NCBI RefSeq assembly: GCF_001418325.1
Contig: NZ_LIPN01000052.1
Coordinates: 1 to 64,000, forward strand
DNA: 64,000 nt
Reading direction: 5' to 3'
Source of the DNA: Streptomyces atriruber
GTDB lineage: Bacteria; Actinomycetota; Actinomycetes; Streptomycetales; Streptomycetaceae
The position numbers and the translations under genes are program-made. Shown here in pieces: positions 18,427 to 28,225 of this stretch (position 1 is its first letter; each line of letters opens with the position of its first letter). A model generated the notes under the pieces. That model ran no database searches and had not been told where the DNA came from. It was given only the letters and a program-made list of their open reading frames with translations.

Positions 18427-18620
18427 TGGGTCCTTACGTCGATACGCCGATGGGAAGGCGACGGATGCGGGATCCGTCACAGTCGACAACGCCCGGAGTG
18501 GTCCGGAGATTCCCGGCACCGGCCGATCGTGCCCTGAGATGTCCCCGAGGGGATGTCCCCGACGGGCCGCGTCGTCGACCTGAAGATGGTTGCACGACAC
18601 GGCCCGTCTCGTCATCCGGG

Positions 18621-20105
18621 TTATTTCCCGGAATTCCAGTCCGGATGCCCCGGCATCGGCGGCGTCTTCTTTCCGTACAGCCAGCCGTCGAAGAATCCGT
18701 TGAGGTCACGTCCGGCGATCTCGGAGGCGAGCCGCACGAAGTCGGCGGTCTCGGCGTTGCCGTCGTGGTGGGTACGGACCCAGTCCCGCTCCAGGCGCTC
18801 GAAGGCCCGGTGTCCGATCTCCTGGCGCAGGGCGTAGAGCACCAGGGCGCTTCCGTCGTAGACGACGGGGCGGAAGATGCTGATCTTCTTCCCGGGCGCG
18901 GGCGCCTTCGGCCAGGCTGGCGGGCCGCCGGCCGCGCGCCAGCCGTCCGACTGGCGGTAGGCCGCCCGCATCCGCTCGGTCATGGGCTTCTTCGCCTTCT
19001 CCTCGGCATACAGCGCCTCGTACCAGGTGGCGTGCCCCTCGTTGAGCCAGAGGTCCGACCAGGACCGCGGGCTGACGCTGTCGCCGAACCACTGGTGCGC
19101 GAGCTCGTGCACCATGATCGATTCGACGTACCACTCGGGGTACTCGGGGCGGGTGAAGAGCTCTCTCTCGAAGAGAGAGAGCGTCTGGGTCTCCAGTTCA
19201 TAGCCGGTCTTCGCCCCGGCGATCAGGACCCCGTAGACCTCGAAGGGGTAGCGGCCGACCTTCTTCTCCAGCCAGTCGATCTGGCCGGGGGTCTTCTTCA
19301 GCCAGGGCTCCACGGCCTTGCGGTCCTTGGTGGGCACCACGTCGCGAACGGGCAGGCCGTGCGGGCCCTGGCGGCGCAGCACGGTGGAGCGGCCGATCGA
19401 CACCTGGGCCAGCTCGGTGGCCATGGGGTGGTGGTGCCGGTACGCCCACGTGGTCGCGCCGCCGTGCCGGGTCGTACCGGCGGGAAGGCCGTTGGCGACG
19501 GCGGTGTACCCCTTGGGCGCGGTGATCCGGAACCTGAACTCTGCCTTGTCCGCCGGGTGGTCGTTGCACGGAAAGACCAGGTGGGCGGCGTCTGCCTGGT
19601 TGGCCATGGCGAGTCCGTCGTCGGTGCGCACCCACCCGCCCTGAGTGCCCTTCGCGTACTCGGGGTCGCTGGTGTGCCGGACGGTGAGCTCCATCCGGTC
19701 GCCCTGCTCGACGGGCGCGGGCGGCGTGACGACCAGGTCCTCGCCGCTCTTCTCGAAGCGGGCCTGCCTGCCGTTCATCTCGACGGAGCGCACGGTGCCG
19801 TGCGCGAAGTCCAGGTTCACGCGATCCAGGGCGGCCGTCGCCTCGGCCTCGATCTTGGTGACGGCGTCCAGCGGCTTGCGGTTGTCACCGCGGTAGGTGA
19901 AGGCGATGTCGTACGACGCCACGTCGTACCCGGGGTTGCCCAGGTGCGGGAAGAGGCGGTCGCCGATGCCGAGCGGAGTGGCCGGCGAGGGCGCGCTCGC
20001 CGCGACGAGGGCGGCGGACACGGTCGCCGCGATCAGTGCGGCGGCGACGCGAGGGGTGCGGAGGGCCTTCGGCCCGGAGGCCGTGGTCCGAGGGGTGAGC
20101 AGCAT
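18621..20105 (-). CDS. secreted M1-family zinc metallopeptidase
   Basis: 494 aa with an N-terminal signal sequence (hydrophobic AAALIAATVSAALVAASA). The gluzincin motif HELAHQW followed about 18 residues later by NEGHATW supplies the zinc ligands and catalytic glutamate of M1 aminopeptidases. The protein is short for M1 (N-terminal beta-domain plus catalytic domain, no large C-terminal helical domain), like other streptomycete secreted M1 proteins. It probably trims extracellular peptides. The N-terminal domain begins GDRLFPHLGNPGYDVASYD, the usual anchor region. An unusual perfect inverted repeat, 19160-19182, lies inside the coding region. It lies 134 bp downstream of rshA. Confidence 0.9.
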   Translation of the reverse strand: MLLTPRTTASGPKALRTPRVAAALIAATVSAALVAASAPSPATPLGIGDRLFPHLGNPGYDVASYDIAFTYRGDNRKPLDAVTKIEAEATAALDRVNLDFAHGTVRSVEMNGRQARFEKSGEDLVVTPPAPVEQGDRMELTVRHTSDPEYAKGTQGGWVRTDDGLAMANQADAAHLVFPCNDHPADKAEFRFRITAPKGYTAVANGLPAGTTRHGGATTWAYRHHHPMATELAQVSIGRSTVLRRQGPHGLPVRDVVPTKDRKAVEPWLKKTPGQIDWLEKKVGRYPFEVYGVLIAGAKTGYELETQTLSLFERELFTRPEYPEWYVESIMVHELAHQWFGDSVSPRSWSDLWLNEGHATWYEALYAEEKAKKPMTERMRAAYRQSDGWRAAGGPPAWPKAPAPGKKISIFRPVVYDGSALVLYALRQEIGHRAFERLERDWVRTHHDGNAETADFVRLASEIAGRDLNGFFDGWLYGKKTPPMPGHPDWNSGK

Positions 20106-20194
20106 GAACTACCGCTATCAGCGCGCGTCTTCCGCGTCGTGACGGCGCGCGCCGGGCCACTCGAACGAGTCGCCGCCGGGCTGCCGAGCGTGCC

Positions 20195-20257
20195 CTCTTC
20201 AGGGGGTGGCGGCCGCTCTTGAGTGAGCAGCCACGCTCTTCAGGGGGTGGCGGCCGC
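20195..20257. repeat. 22-bp direct repeat at the rshA 3' end
   Basis: The same 22 bases, beginning CTCTTCAGGGGGTGGC, occur at 20195-20216 and 20236-20257, offset by 41 bp. The second copy contains the last codons and stop of rshA, so the first looks like a duplicated gene end just downstream. Confidence 0.85.
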
Positions 20258-22387
20258 GGGATGCTGTGCGCGGCTCACGTCGTACACCCCGGGGACCGCG
20301 CGCATCGCCCGCATCAGCCCCGGGAGGGTGGCGGCGTCCGGGAGTTGGAGCGTGTACGTGTGGCGTACGCGCTGCTGGGTCGGCGGCTCCACCGTCGCCG
20401 AGATGATCGCCACTCCTTCGAGGGCGATCGCTTCGGTGAGATCGGCGAGCAGATGCGCCCGGCCGAACGATTCGGCGATCAGGGTGACCCGGCACTCGGC
20501 GGTGTCTCCCCAGTGCACGCCGATCTCCGGGCGCCCCACTTCTTTCATGCGCTCCACCGCGGGGCAGCCGACCCGGTGGACGGTCACGACACCGCCGCGG
20601 ACGGCGAAGGCGGTGACGTCGTCGGGCGGCACGGGCGTACAACAACCGGCGAGGCGCACGCTCGCGCCCTCGCGGTCCACGACGGCGTTCGCCGCGGCGG
20701 GCCGCACGGCGCCGGACTCCTCCGCCTTGGGCGTGACCGCGGGCGTCTGCTGCGGCGGCCGCTCCTCGGACGGCGTCGGCGCGGCCGCCGCGGGGGCGGG
20801 ATGCGTGGTGAGCCAGCGCCGGATGGCGATCCGTGCGGCAGGCGTGCGCGCATGGTCCAGCCACTCGCGCGAAGGCCCGGACGTGAGGTCCTGACCCATG
20901 AGGAGCTGGACCGTGTCGCCGTCCCGCAGGACCGTGCTGAGCGTCGCCAGACGGCCGTTGACGCGCGCGCCGATGCAGTCGTGCGCGTCCTCGCCGTACT
21001 GGGCGTACGCGGCGTCCACGCAGCTGGCTCCGGCGGGCAGGCCGAGCGTGCCGCCGTCGGGCCGGAAGACGGCGATCTCGCGGTCCTGGGCCAGGTCCTC
21101 CCGCAGCGTCGACCAGAACGTATCCGGATCGGGGGCGGCCTGCTGCCAGTCGAGGAGCCGGGAGAGCCAGCCGGGCCTGGTCGGGTCCACCCGCTCGTCG
21201 TCGACGCCGTCGGACGGCTCCTCCGAAGGAGGAGCGTAGGGATTGTGCAGGGCGACGACGCCCGCCTCCGCGACCTGGTGCATCTGGTGCGTACGGATGA
21301 GGACTTCGGCGACCTCGCCGTCGGAGCGGGTCACGGCCGTGTGCAGCGATTGGTAGAGGTTGAACTTCGGTACGGCGATGAAGTCCTTGAACTCCGATAC
21401 GACCGGCGTGAAGCAGGTGTGCAGCTCGCCCAGGACTCCGTAGCAGTCGGCGTCCTCGTTGACGAGCACGAGGAGGCGGCCGAAGTCGGACGCGCGCAGG
21501 TCGCCGCGCTTGCGGTGCACGCGGTGGACGGAGACGGAGTGCCGTGGCCTGATGAGCACTTCGGCGGTGATGCCCGCGTCGCGCAGCACGCCGCGCACCT
21601 CGCCCGCGATGTCCCCGAGAGGGTCCCCCGCGCTCTCGGCATTGGCGGCGATCATGGCTTTGACCTGGGCGCACTCCTCCGGGTGGAGGATCGCGAAGAC
21701 GAGGTCCTCCAGCTCGGTCTTGAGCGCCTGCACACCGAGGCGCTCGGCGAGCGGAATGAGGACGTCCCGGGTGACCTTGGCGATGCGGGCCTGTTTCTCG
21801 GGACGCATGACGCCGAGCGTGCGCATGTTGTGCAGGCGGTCGGCGAGCTTGATCGACATGACGCGTACGTCATTGCCGGTGGCGACGAGCATCTTGCGGA
21901 AGGTCTCGGGCTCGGCCGCCGCTCCGTAGTCGACCTTTTCCAGCTTCGTGACGCCGTCGACCAGATAGCAGACGTCGTCGCCGAACTCGGTCCGCACCTG
22001 GTCGAGCGTGACGTCCGTGTCCTCGACGGTGTCGTGGAGCAGGGAGGCGGTCAAGGTCGTGATCTCCGCGCCCAGTTGGGCGAGGATCAGGGTGACCGCG
22101 AGCGGGTGCGTGATGTACGGCTCGCCGCTCTTGCGTGTCTGGCCGCGGTGCGAGGACTCCGCGAGGACGTACGCACGGCGCAGTGGCTCCAGGTCCGCGT
22201 CCGGGTAATGGCCCCTGTGGGCCTCCGCCACATGGCCGATCGCGTCCGGAAGACGGTCCCGGGTGCCGGATCCGAGCAGGGCGGCCCTGCCGAGCCTGCG
22301 CAGATCGAGACGCGCACGGCCGCGCTTGCGCTGGACCCCCGACGTCACGGGGCCGGGCGTGGCAGGGTTCGTGGCCTCCGCACTCAT
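20240..22387 (-). CDS. rshA: RelA/SpoT-homologue (p)ppGpp synthetase/hydrolase, RshA type
   Basis: 715 aa from the ATG at 22387, which has GGAGGTG upstream. The N-terminal HD hydrolase domain is canonical (HRGQTRKSGEPYITHP, LLHDTVEDTDV, LADRLHNMRTL). The synthetase domain is recognisable (DCYGVLGELH, FKDFIAVPKFNLYQSLHT) but degenerate in places: the usual GIRV segment reads GRLLV and the EIQIRT motif reads EVLIRT. TGS (about residue 430 on), zinc-finger (GCCTPVP) and ACT domains follow. This pattern fits RshA, the second streptomycete RSH protein alongside RelA. Probably a strong hydrolase with weak or specialised synthetase activity; that last point is inference. Confidence 0.9.
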   Translation of the reverse strand: MSAEATNPATPGPVTSGVQRKRGRARLDLRRLGRAALLGSGTRDRLPDAIGHVAEAHRGHYPDADLEPLRRAYVLAESSHRGQTRKSGEPYITHPLAVTLILAQLGAEITTLTASLLHDTVEDTDVTLDQVRTEFGDDVCYLVDGVTKLEKVDYGAAAEPETFRKMLVATGNDVRVMSIKLADRLHNMRTLGVMRPEKQARIAKVTRDVLIPLAERLGVQALKTELEDLVFAILHPEECAQVKAMIAANAESAGDPLGDIAGEVRGVLRDAGITAEVLIRPRHSVSVHRVHRKRGDLRASDFGRLLVLVNEDADCYGVLGELHTCFTPVVSEFKDFIAVPKFNLYQSLHTAVTRSDGEVAEVLIRTHQMHQVAEAGVVALHNPYAPPSEEPSDGVDDERVDPTRPGWLSRLLDWQQAAPDPDTFWSTLREDLAQDREIAVFRPDGGTLGLPAGASCVDAAYAQYGEDAHDCIGARVNGRLATLSTVLRDGDTVQLLMGQDLTSGPSREWLDHARTPAARIAIRRWLTTHPAPAAAAPTPSEERPPQQTPAVTPKAEESGAVRPAAANAVVDREGASVRLAGCCTPVPPDDVTAFAVRGGVVTVHRVGCPAVERMKEVGRPEIGVHWGDTAECRVTLIAESFGRAHLLADLTEAIALEGVAIISATVEPPTQQRVRHTYTLQLPDAATLPGLMRAMRAVPGVYDVSRAQHPAAATP

Positions 22388-22529
22388 GAGCACCTCCGGC
22401 TGCTTCGACCGGCGGTGTGCGGACGGCGGCGTACTCCGTCCGGGCCGGTGCTTGATGCTACCGAGCCCATCACGTGGTGCTGACCGCCTCTCGCCGAGCG
22501 TGAAACGGATCACCCATTCGAGCGACAGT

Positions 22530-23408
22530 TCATGCGGATGCCGTTTCGAGCCATTCGGATGCGATCTCGCCCTCGGCGACGATCACTGCGCCACCTGTCA
22601 TCTCGATCTCGCCGTCGGGCCGCTCGGTGATCACCAGGCGCCCGCCGGGCAGGTCGACGGTGTACGTGGCCGGGGCGCCGGTCACGGCCGGGTCCAGGCC
22701 GTCCTTGCGGGCCGCCGCCACGGCCACGGCGCACGCGCCGGTGCCGCAGGAGCGGGTCTCGCCCGCGCCGCGCTCGTGCACGCGCATGGCGACGTGCTGC
22801 GGGCCTCGGGGGACGACGAATTCGACGTTCACCCCGTCCGGGTAGGCGGAGGCGGGGCTGAAGGGCGGCGCCTCGTAGAGATTGCCCGCTTCGGAGAGGT
22901 CGTCGATGAAGGCGACCGCGTGCGGATTGCCCATGTTCACGTTCCGCGCGGGCCATCGGCGGTCGCCGACCGAGACGGTGACGTCCCCTTCGGGGAGCGT
23001 CGCCCTGCCCATGCCGACGGTGATCTCGCCACCGGACTCCGCCTTGGCGATGTGCACGGTCTTCACGCCACCGCGGGTGGCCACTGCCAGGTCGCCCTCG
23101 ACGGCGTGCCCGGCGTGCTGCAGGTACCGGGCGAAGACCCGGACTCCGTTGCCGCACATCTCCGCGATGGAACCGTCGCCGTTGCGGTAGTCCATGAACC
23201 ACTCGGCCCGGTCCGCGAGGTGGCGGGCCTCGGGGTGGGCCGCGGAACGTACGACATGGAGGAGGCCGTCGCCACCGATGCCCGCGCGGCGGTCGCACAG
23301 GGCGGCCACGGCGGCCGGGGACAGCTCGATGGCGTTGTCGGGGTCGGGGACGATCACGAAGTCGTTCTCGGTCCCGTGCCCCTTGAGGAAGGCGATCCGC
23401 GTGCTCAT
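22530..23408 (-). CDS. dapF: diaminopimelate epimerase
   Basis: 292 aa from the ATG at 23408 (MSTRIAFLKGHGTENDFV). DapF converts LL- to meso-diaminopimelate for lysine and peptidoglycan synthesis. The two catalytic cysteines are visible in MCGNGVRVFARY and SCGTGACAVAV, plus the N-terminal HGTENDF substrate motif and the GNPHAVAF loop. Streptomyces walls mainly use LL-DAP, yet meso-DAP is still needed for lysine. The start is fixed by homology; upstream in-frame codons lead into the next gene's control region. It lies between rshA and the small membrane protein gene on the same strand. Confidence 0.95.
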   Translation of the reverse strand: MSTRIAFLKGHGTENDFVIVPDPDNAIELSPAAVAALCDRRAGIGGDGLLHVVRSAAHPEARHLADRAEWFMDYRNGDGSIAEMCGNGVRVFARYLQHAGHAVEGDLAVATRGGVKTVHIAKAESGGEITVGMGRATLPEGDVTVSVGDRRWPARNVNMGNPHAVAFIDDLSEAGNLYEAPPFSPASAYPDGVNVEFVVPRGPQHVAMRVHERGAGETRSCGTGACAVAVAAARKDGLDPAVTGAPATYTVDLPGGRLVITERPDGEIEMTGGAVIVAEGEIASEWLETASA

Positions 23409-23455
23409 TCCTCGATCGTACGGGGTGGGCAGGACACCCGGCCGGGGCGGTGCGC

Positions 23456-23917
23456 TCAGCGGAGCCTGGCGACCCGCCACACGGCGAGGACCACGGCGCT
23501 CAGCAGCATCAGGGCGTACCCCGAGACGACTCGCCAGTCCGGGCGGCGGCCGGAGCCGCGCTCGGGCAGTCCCGGCCAGGTGTGTCCCACGCGGCGGGCG
23601 GCCATCATGCCCCACCCGGCGGCGCAGCAGCTGATCAGCAGCCCGAGCATGGCGACCACGGCGCCGCCGTCGCCGAACTCGAAGGCGAGCGGGAAGGCGA
23701 ACATCAGGGAACCGACCGCGGCCAGGATCACGATGGGCGCGAGCTGCCAGATGCGCAGGCGCGGCTGCGGTCGCAGCTCGACCTCGACCTCGGCCTCCGG
23801 CGACATCTCGTCCATGCCGGGACCGTCGTCCGTCACTCCGCCCGACGTCTCGTCGGGACCGTCGGGACTCAGCTGCTCTCCGCCGTCATGCGCGGTGTCA
23901 CGAGGGCCGGCCTCCAT
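23456..23917 (-). CDS. small membrane protein of unknown function
   Basis: 153 aa from the ATG at 23917, chosen for GGGAGG ten bases upstream; a longer form to 24016 is possible. The N-terminal 60 residues are acidic and disordered-looking (Asp/Glu/Gly/Pro-rich). They are followed by three probable membrane helices: APIVILAAVGSLMFAFPLAF, VVAMLGLLISCCAAGWGMMA and YALMLLSAVVLAVW. I do not recognise a named family. Position between miaA and dapF on the same strand suggests co-transcription but gives no clear function. Confidence 0.75.
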   Translation of the reverse strand: MEAGPRDTAHDGGEQLSPDGPDETSGGVTDDGPGMDEMSPEAEVEVELRPQPRLRIWQLAPIVILAAVGSLMFAFPLAFEFGDGGAVVAMLGLLISCCAAGWGMMAARRVGHTWPGLPERGSGRRPDWRVVSGYALMLLSAVVLAVWRVARLR

Positions 23918-24024
23918 CGCCACGCGCCCTCCCACTTCGGACTTCACCGGTCGATCGATGGTCGATGATGGCACGGTGTCAGGTGCCGGGATGACCGCCG
24001 GAGCGTCCCGATGCAATCACGTGA

Positions 24025-24963
24025 TCAGGCTGTGACCGGTCGTTCGATCAACGCCAGCGCGCGTGCCGGGAGTTCCCCGTGGTCGGCCAGGGCCCCACTG
24101 AGCCAGTGCACCCGCGGATCGCGGCGGAACCAGGAGTCCTGACGGCGCGCGAAGCGCTTGGTGGCGCGCACGGTTTCGGCGCGCGCCTCGTCCTCGGTGC
24201 ACTCCCCCGCGAGCGCCGCGAGCACCTGCTGGTAGCCGAGCGCACGCGCCGCCGTACGCCCCTCGCGCAGCCCCTGCGCCTCCAGCGTGCGCACCTCGTC
24301 GACCAGGCCCTGCTCCCACATGCGGTCCACGCGCGTGGCGATGCGTTCGTCGAGTTCGGGGCGTGCCACGTCGACCCCGATCTGGATCGTGTCGTAGACG
24401 GATTCGTGGCCGGGGAGGTTGGCGGTGAAGGGCTTGCCGGTGATCTCGATGACCTCCAGGGCGCGGACGATCCGGCGGCCGTTGCTGGGCAGGATGGCCC
24501 GGGCCGCCCCGGGGTCGGCGGCGGCGAGGCGGGCGTGCAGGGCTCCGGAGCCCTGGAGCGTGAGCTCTTCCTCCAGGCGGGCCCGCACGGCGGGGTCGGT
24601 GCCGGGGAATTCCAGGTGGTCCACGGCCCCCCGGACGTAGAGCCCGGAGCCGCCGACGAGGATCGGCCAGCGCCCTTCGGCGAGGAGACGGTCGATCTCG
24701 GCACGGGCCAGCTTCTGGTACTCGGCGACGCTGGCCGCCTCCGTGACGTCCCAGATGTCGAGGAGATGGTGGGGCACGCCGCCGCGCTCCTCGGGCGTCA
24801 GCTTGGCGGTCCCGATGTCCATCCCTCGGTAGAGCTGCATCGAGTCGGCGTTGACGATTTCGCCGCCGAGGCGCTGGGCGAGAAAAACGCCCAGATCGGA
24901 CTTTCCTGCCGCGGTCGGACCGACTACGGCGATGACCCGCGGGGCGGGGGCTGCGCTACTCAC
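24025..24963 (-). CDS. miaA: tRNA dimethylallyltransferase
   Basis: 312 aa from the GTG at 24963 (MSSAAPAPRVIAVVGPTAAG). MiaA adds the isopentenyl group to A37 of tRNAs that read UNN codons; MiaB, 2 kb away, then methylthiolates it. Visible are the P-loop GPTAAGKSDL, the NADSMQLYRGMDIGTAK substrate motif, LVGGSGLYVRG, and the C-terminal ARRQDSWFRRD segment. The much longer open frame to 25536 crosses divergent genes and is an artefact. In Streptomyces MiaA function influences UUA codon reading and development. Confidence 0.96.
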   Translation of the reverse strand: MSSAAPAPRVIAVVGPTAAGKSDLGVFLAQRLGGEIVNADSMQLYRGMDIGTAKLTPEERGGVPHHLLDIWDVTEAASVAEYQKLARAEIDRLLAEGRWPILVGGSGLYVRGAVDHLEFPGTDPAVRARLEEELTLQGSGALHARLAAADPGAARAILPSNGRRIVRALEVIEITGKPFTANLPGHESVYDTIQIGVDVARPELDERIATRVDRMWEQGLVDEVRTLEAQGLREGRTAARALGYQQVLAALAGECTEDEARAETVRATKRFARRQDSWFRRDPRVHWLSGALADHGELPARALALIERPVTA

Positions 24964-25145
24964 CGCCCCAGTCTCGCAAACGTCGGACCCCATCCCCGAA
25001 CGAGCTACGTGACGGCACGGCTCTGAGGTCGTTGCCTGTTGCGAGGTTCCGGCCGCCGGTTTCGAGGACCGATGACCCGGGCGACGCAATGGGACGCACC
25101 GGGTGGGGCGGGATTTCGCCCACACGAGTAACGTATGGAGTAGAT

Positions 25146-25436
25146 ATGGGCGTTTTTGCACGTTTCCGCCGGAAGTCCAAGGACAGCGACGAGGCGTCGA
25201 CAACCGACGCGGCAGCCGCCACGCTGACGGCCGAGCCGGAAGAGGCCGAGAGTGCCTCCGAGGCCGACACCGATGCGAAGCCTGCTGCCGAGGCCGACAC
25301 CGACGCCGAGGCCGCTGCCGAGGACAAGCCCGCGGAGACCGCCGAAGCGGCTGAGGCGGAGGGCGTCGAGATTCCGAAGCAGCAGTCCGCGGAGGAGGCG
25401 GCCGACAACGAGGCCGGCGAGGGCGCCCGCAAGTAG
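25146..25436 (+). CDS. small acidic hypothetical protein
   Basis: 96 aa from the ATG at 25146, with GGAG just upstream. It starts with a basic patch (FARFRRKSK) and continues as an Ala/Glu/Asp-rich, repetitive, probably disordered chain (recurring EADTDAK/EADTDAE units). No recognised domain or signal peptide. It is followed after 25 nt by the MT0933-like gene, so the two form a probable operon divergent from miaA. Confidence 0.6.
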   Translation: MGVFARFRRKSKDSDEASTTDAAAATLTAEPEEAESASEADTDAKPAAEADTDAEAAAEDKPAETAEAAEAEGVEIPKQQSAEEAADNEAGEGARK

Positions 25437-25461
25437 CTCCCCAGCGAGGGAAGGTGGACCC

Positions 25462-25740
25462 ATGGGCTTCCTGGACCAACTGAAAGCCAAGCTCGCCCCT
25501 GCCAAGGACAAGGTCTCGGACCTCGCGCAGCAGCACGGGGACAAGATCGACCAGGGCCTGGACAGGGCCGCGAAGGTGGTCGACGAGAAGACCAAGGGCA
25601 AGTACAGCGACAAGATCCAGGCGGGCACGGGCAAGGCGAAGGACGCCCTCGACCGCGTCGCCGGGACCGACGAGGGCGGCAAGGACGCGGGCGGCAGCGC
25701 CACCCCTCCGACGCCCCCGTCGCCACCTCCGGCTTCCTGA
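25462..25740 (+). CDS. MT0933-like antitoxin-family small protein
   Basis: 92 aa from the ATG at 25462, with AAGGTGG upstream. The first 70 residues match the MT0933/Rv0909-like antitoxin family pattern: GFLDQLKAKL, a lysine/aspartate-rich amphipathic helix (KIDQGLDRAAKVVDEKT), then GKYSDKIQAGTGKAKDAL. The C-terminus is Pro/Ser-rich. In mycobacteria this family is annotated as antitoxin, but no toxin-like gene is adjacent here. In Streptomyces such proteins are common without partners, so a toxin-antitoxin role is doubtful. Confidence 0.7.
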   Translation: MGFLDQLKAKLAPAKDKVSDLAQQHGDKIDQGLDRAAKVVDEKTKGKYSDKIQAGTGKAKDALDRVAGTDEGGKDAGGSATPPTPPSPPPAS

Positions 25741-25754
25741 ACCGCAGCGGCGGA

Positions 25755-25783
25755 CGGCCGCGAGGCATCGCGCTTCGCGGCCG
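25755..25783. terminator. hairpin between convergent genes
   Basis: 12-bp arms (25755-25766 and 25772-25783) with one wobble pair and a 5-nt loop, between the MT0933-like gene and the dioxygenase-like gene. Confidence 0.7.
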
Positions 25784-25854
25784 CCACCGTGTGTCCGGGC
25801 CAGGCGCCCGTGCCGTGCCCTGCGCGCGTGCCTGCAAGGCCCCCTGAAGCCCGG

Positions 25855-26568
25855 CTACGACCAGGCAGCCACCACGTACCCCACGCCGTACGGCGCGTCC
25901 TCGTAGAGCAGCTCGCCGCTCAGCGCGGCACCGTCCGCCGCCCCGGCGAGCACCTGCCACGGGGCACGGCCCGCTGCCTTCAGTTCGTACGCGAGCCCCG
26001 TGTCCAGTGCCTTCAGCGCCGCGACATCGGCCCCACCGAGAGCACGCCCGACCTCCGCGTCGAAACCGGCCGCCCGCTCGTCGAGGTACCCCGGCGCCTT
26101 CAGCGTGCGGCACGCACTGGCGTCGCCCATCACCAGCAGTGCCACGCGGTCGGCAAGGGCCCCGATCTCCTCTCCGACCTGAACGCATCGCTCGGCCTCG
26201 AGTGGTTCCCCCACACCGAGACCTTCCACCGGCGCGGTGGCCCACTGCGTGCGCGCCAGCAGCCAGCCCGCGACGGCGAGCGACGTCGGAAGCTCACGCC
26301 GAACGGCTTCGGCTCCTGCTGGTCCGAGACGGACGTCGACGTCCACCCCGAAGCCCCGGAACGACCCGCGCGCGCCCTGTGGATGCGGTCCGCGCCCGCT
26401 CTGCTCGGCGGGCCCGATCACGACGAGCCGGTCGGGCCGCGCGGCGGCGAGCACCCCGAGGGCGTCCGAACACGCCGCGCGCGCGGCGTCCAGTTCAGGT
26501 GCGGCACCCGCGGCGACCTCGGGAACGAGCAGCGGCGGGGAGGGGCAGACGGCTGCGGCGACAAGCAT
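25855..26568 (-). CDS. class III extradiol dioxygenase (LigB)-like protein
   Basis: 237 aa from the ATG at 26568 (MLVAAAVCPSPPLLVPEVA), 28 nt after the miaB stop on the same strand. The start, the RLVVIGPAE segment and the C-terminal PYGVGYVVA resemble the LigB/MEMO-like fold annotated in actinobacteria as 'class III extradiol dioxygenase subunit B-like'. The histidines that bind iron in true dioxygenases are poorly represented: the N-terminal motif has CPSPP where active members have a His. The catalytic role is uncertain. Conserved linkage to miaB suggests co-transcription. Confidence 0.7.
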   Translation of the reverse strand: MLVAAAVCPSPPLLVPEVAAGAAPELDAARAACSDALGVLAAARPDRLVVIGPAEQSGRGPHPQGARGSFRGFGVDVDVRLGPAGAEAVRRELPTSLAVAGWLLARTQWATAPVEGLGVGEPLEAERCVQVGEEIGALADRVALLVMGDASACRTLKAPGYLDERAAGFDAEVGRALGGADVAALKALDTGLAYELKAAGRAPWQVLAGAADGAALSGELLYEDAPYGVGYVVAAWS

Positions 26569-26596
26569 GATCCGCAGAGTAACGCGCCCTGCCCGG

Positions 26597-28087
<1,491 letters not shown>

Positions 28088-28225
28088 CTCGCCCCCCAGG
28101 GTACGGGGTCGCCACGCGCGCGTGCCCGCGGATTCCGACTGCGGCACCGGCGACCGGGCTCGGCGGCGGCTCGGTGTGACCTCTCCCCTGGTCATCACGG
28201 CGAGTGGCCTGGCAGGATCGCGCGC

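Noticed and set aside
24964-25536. N-terminal extension of MiaA
   Set aside because: It runs through two divergent genes and has no family similarity.
25462-25740. Toxin-antitoxin module
   Set aside because: Only the antitoxin-family protein is present; neither neighbour resembles a toxin.
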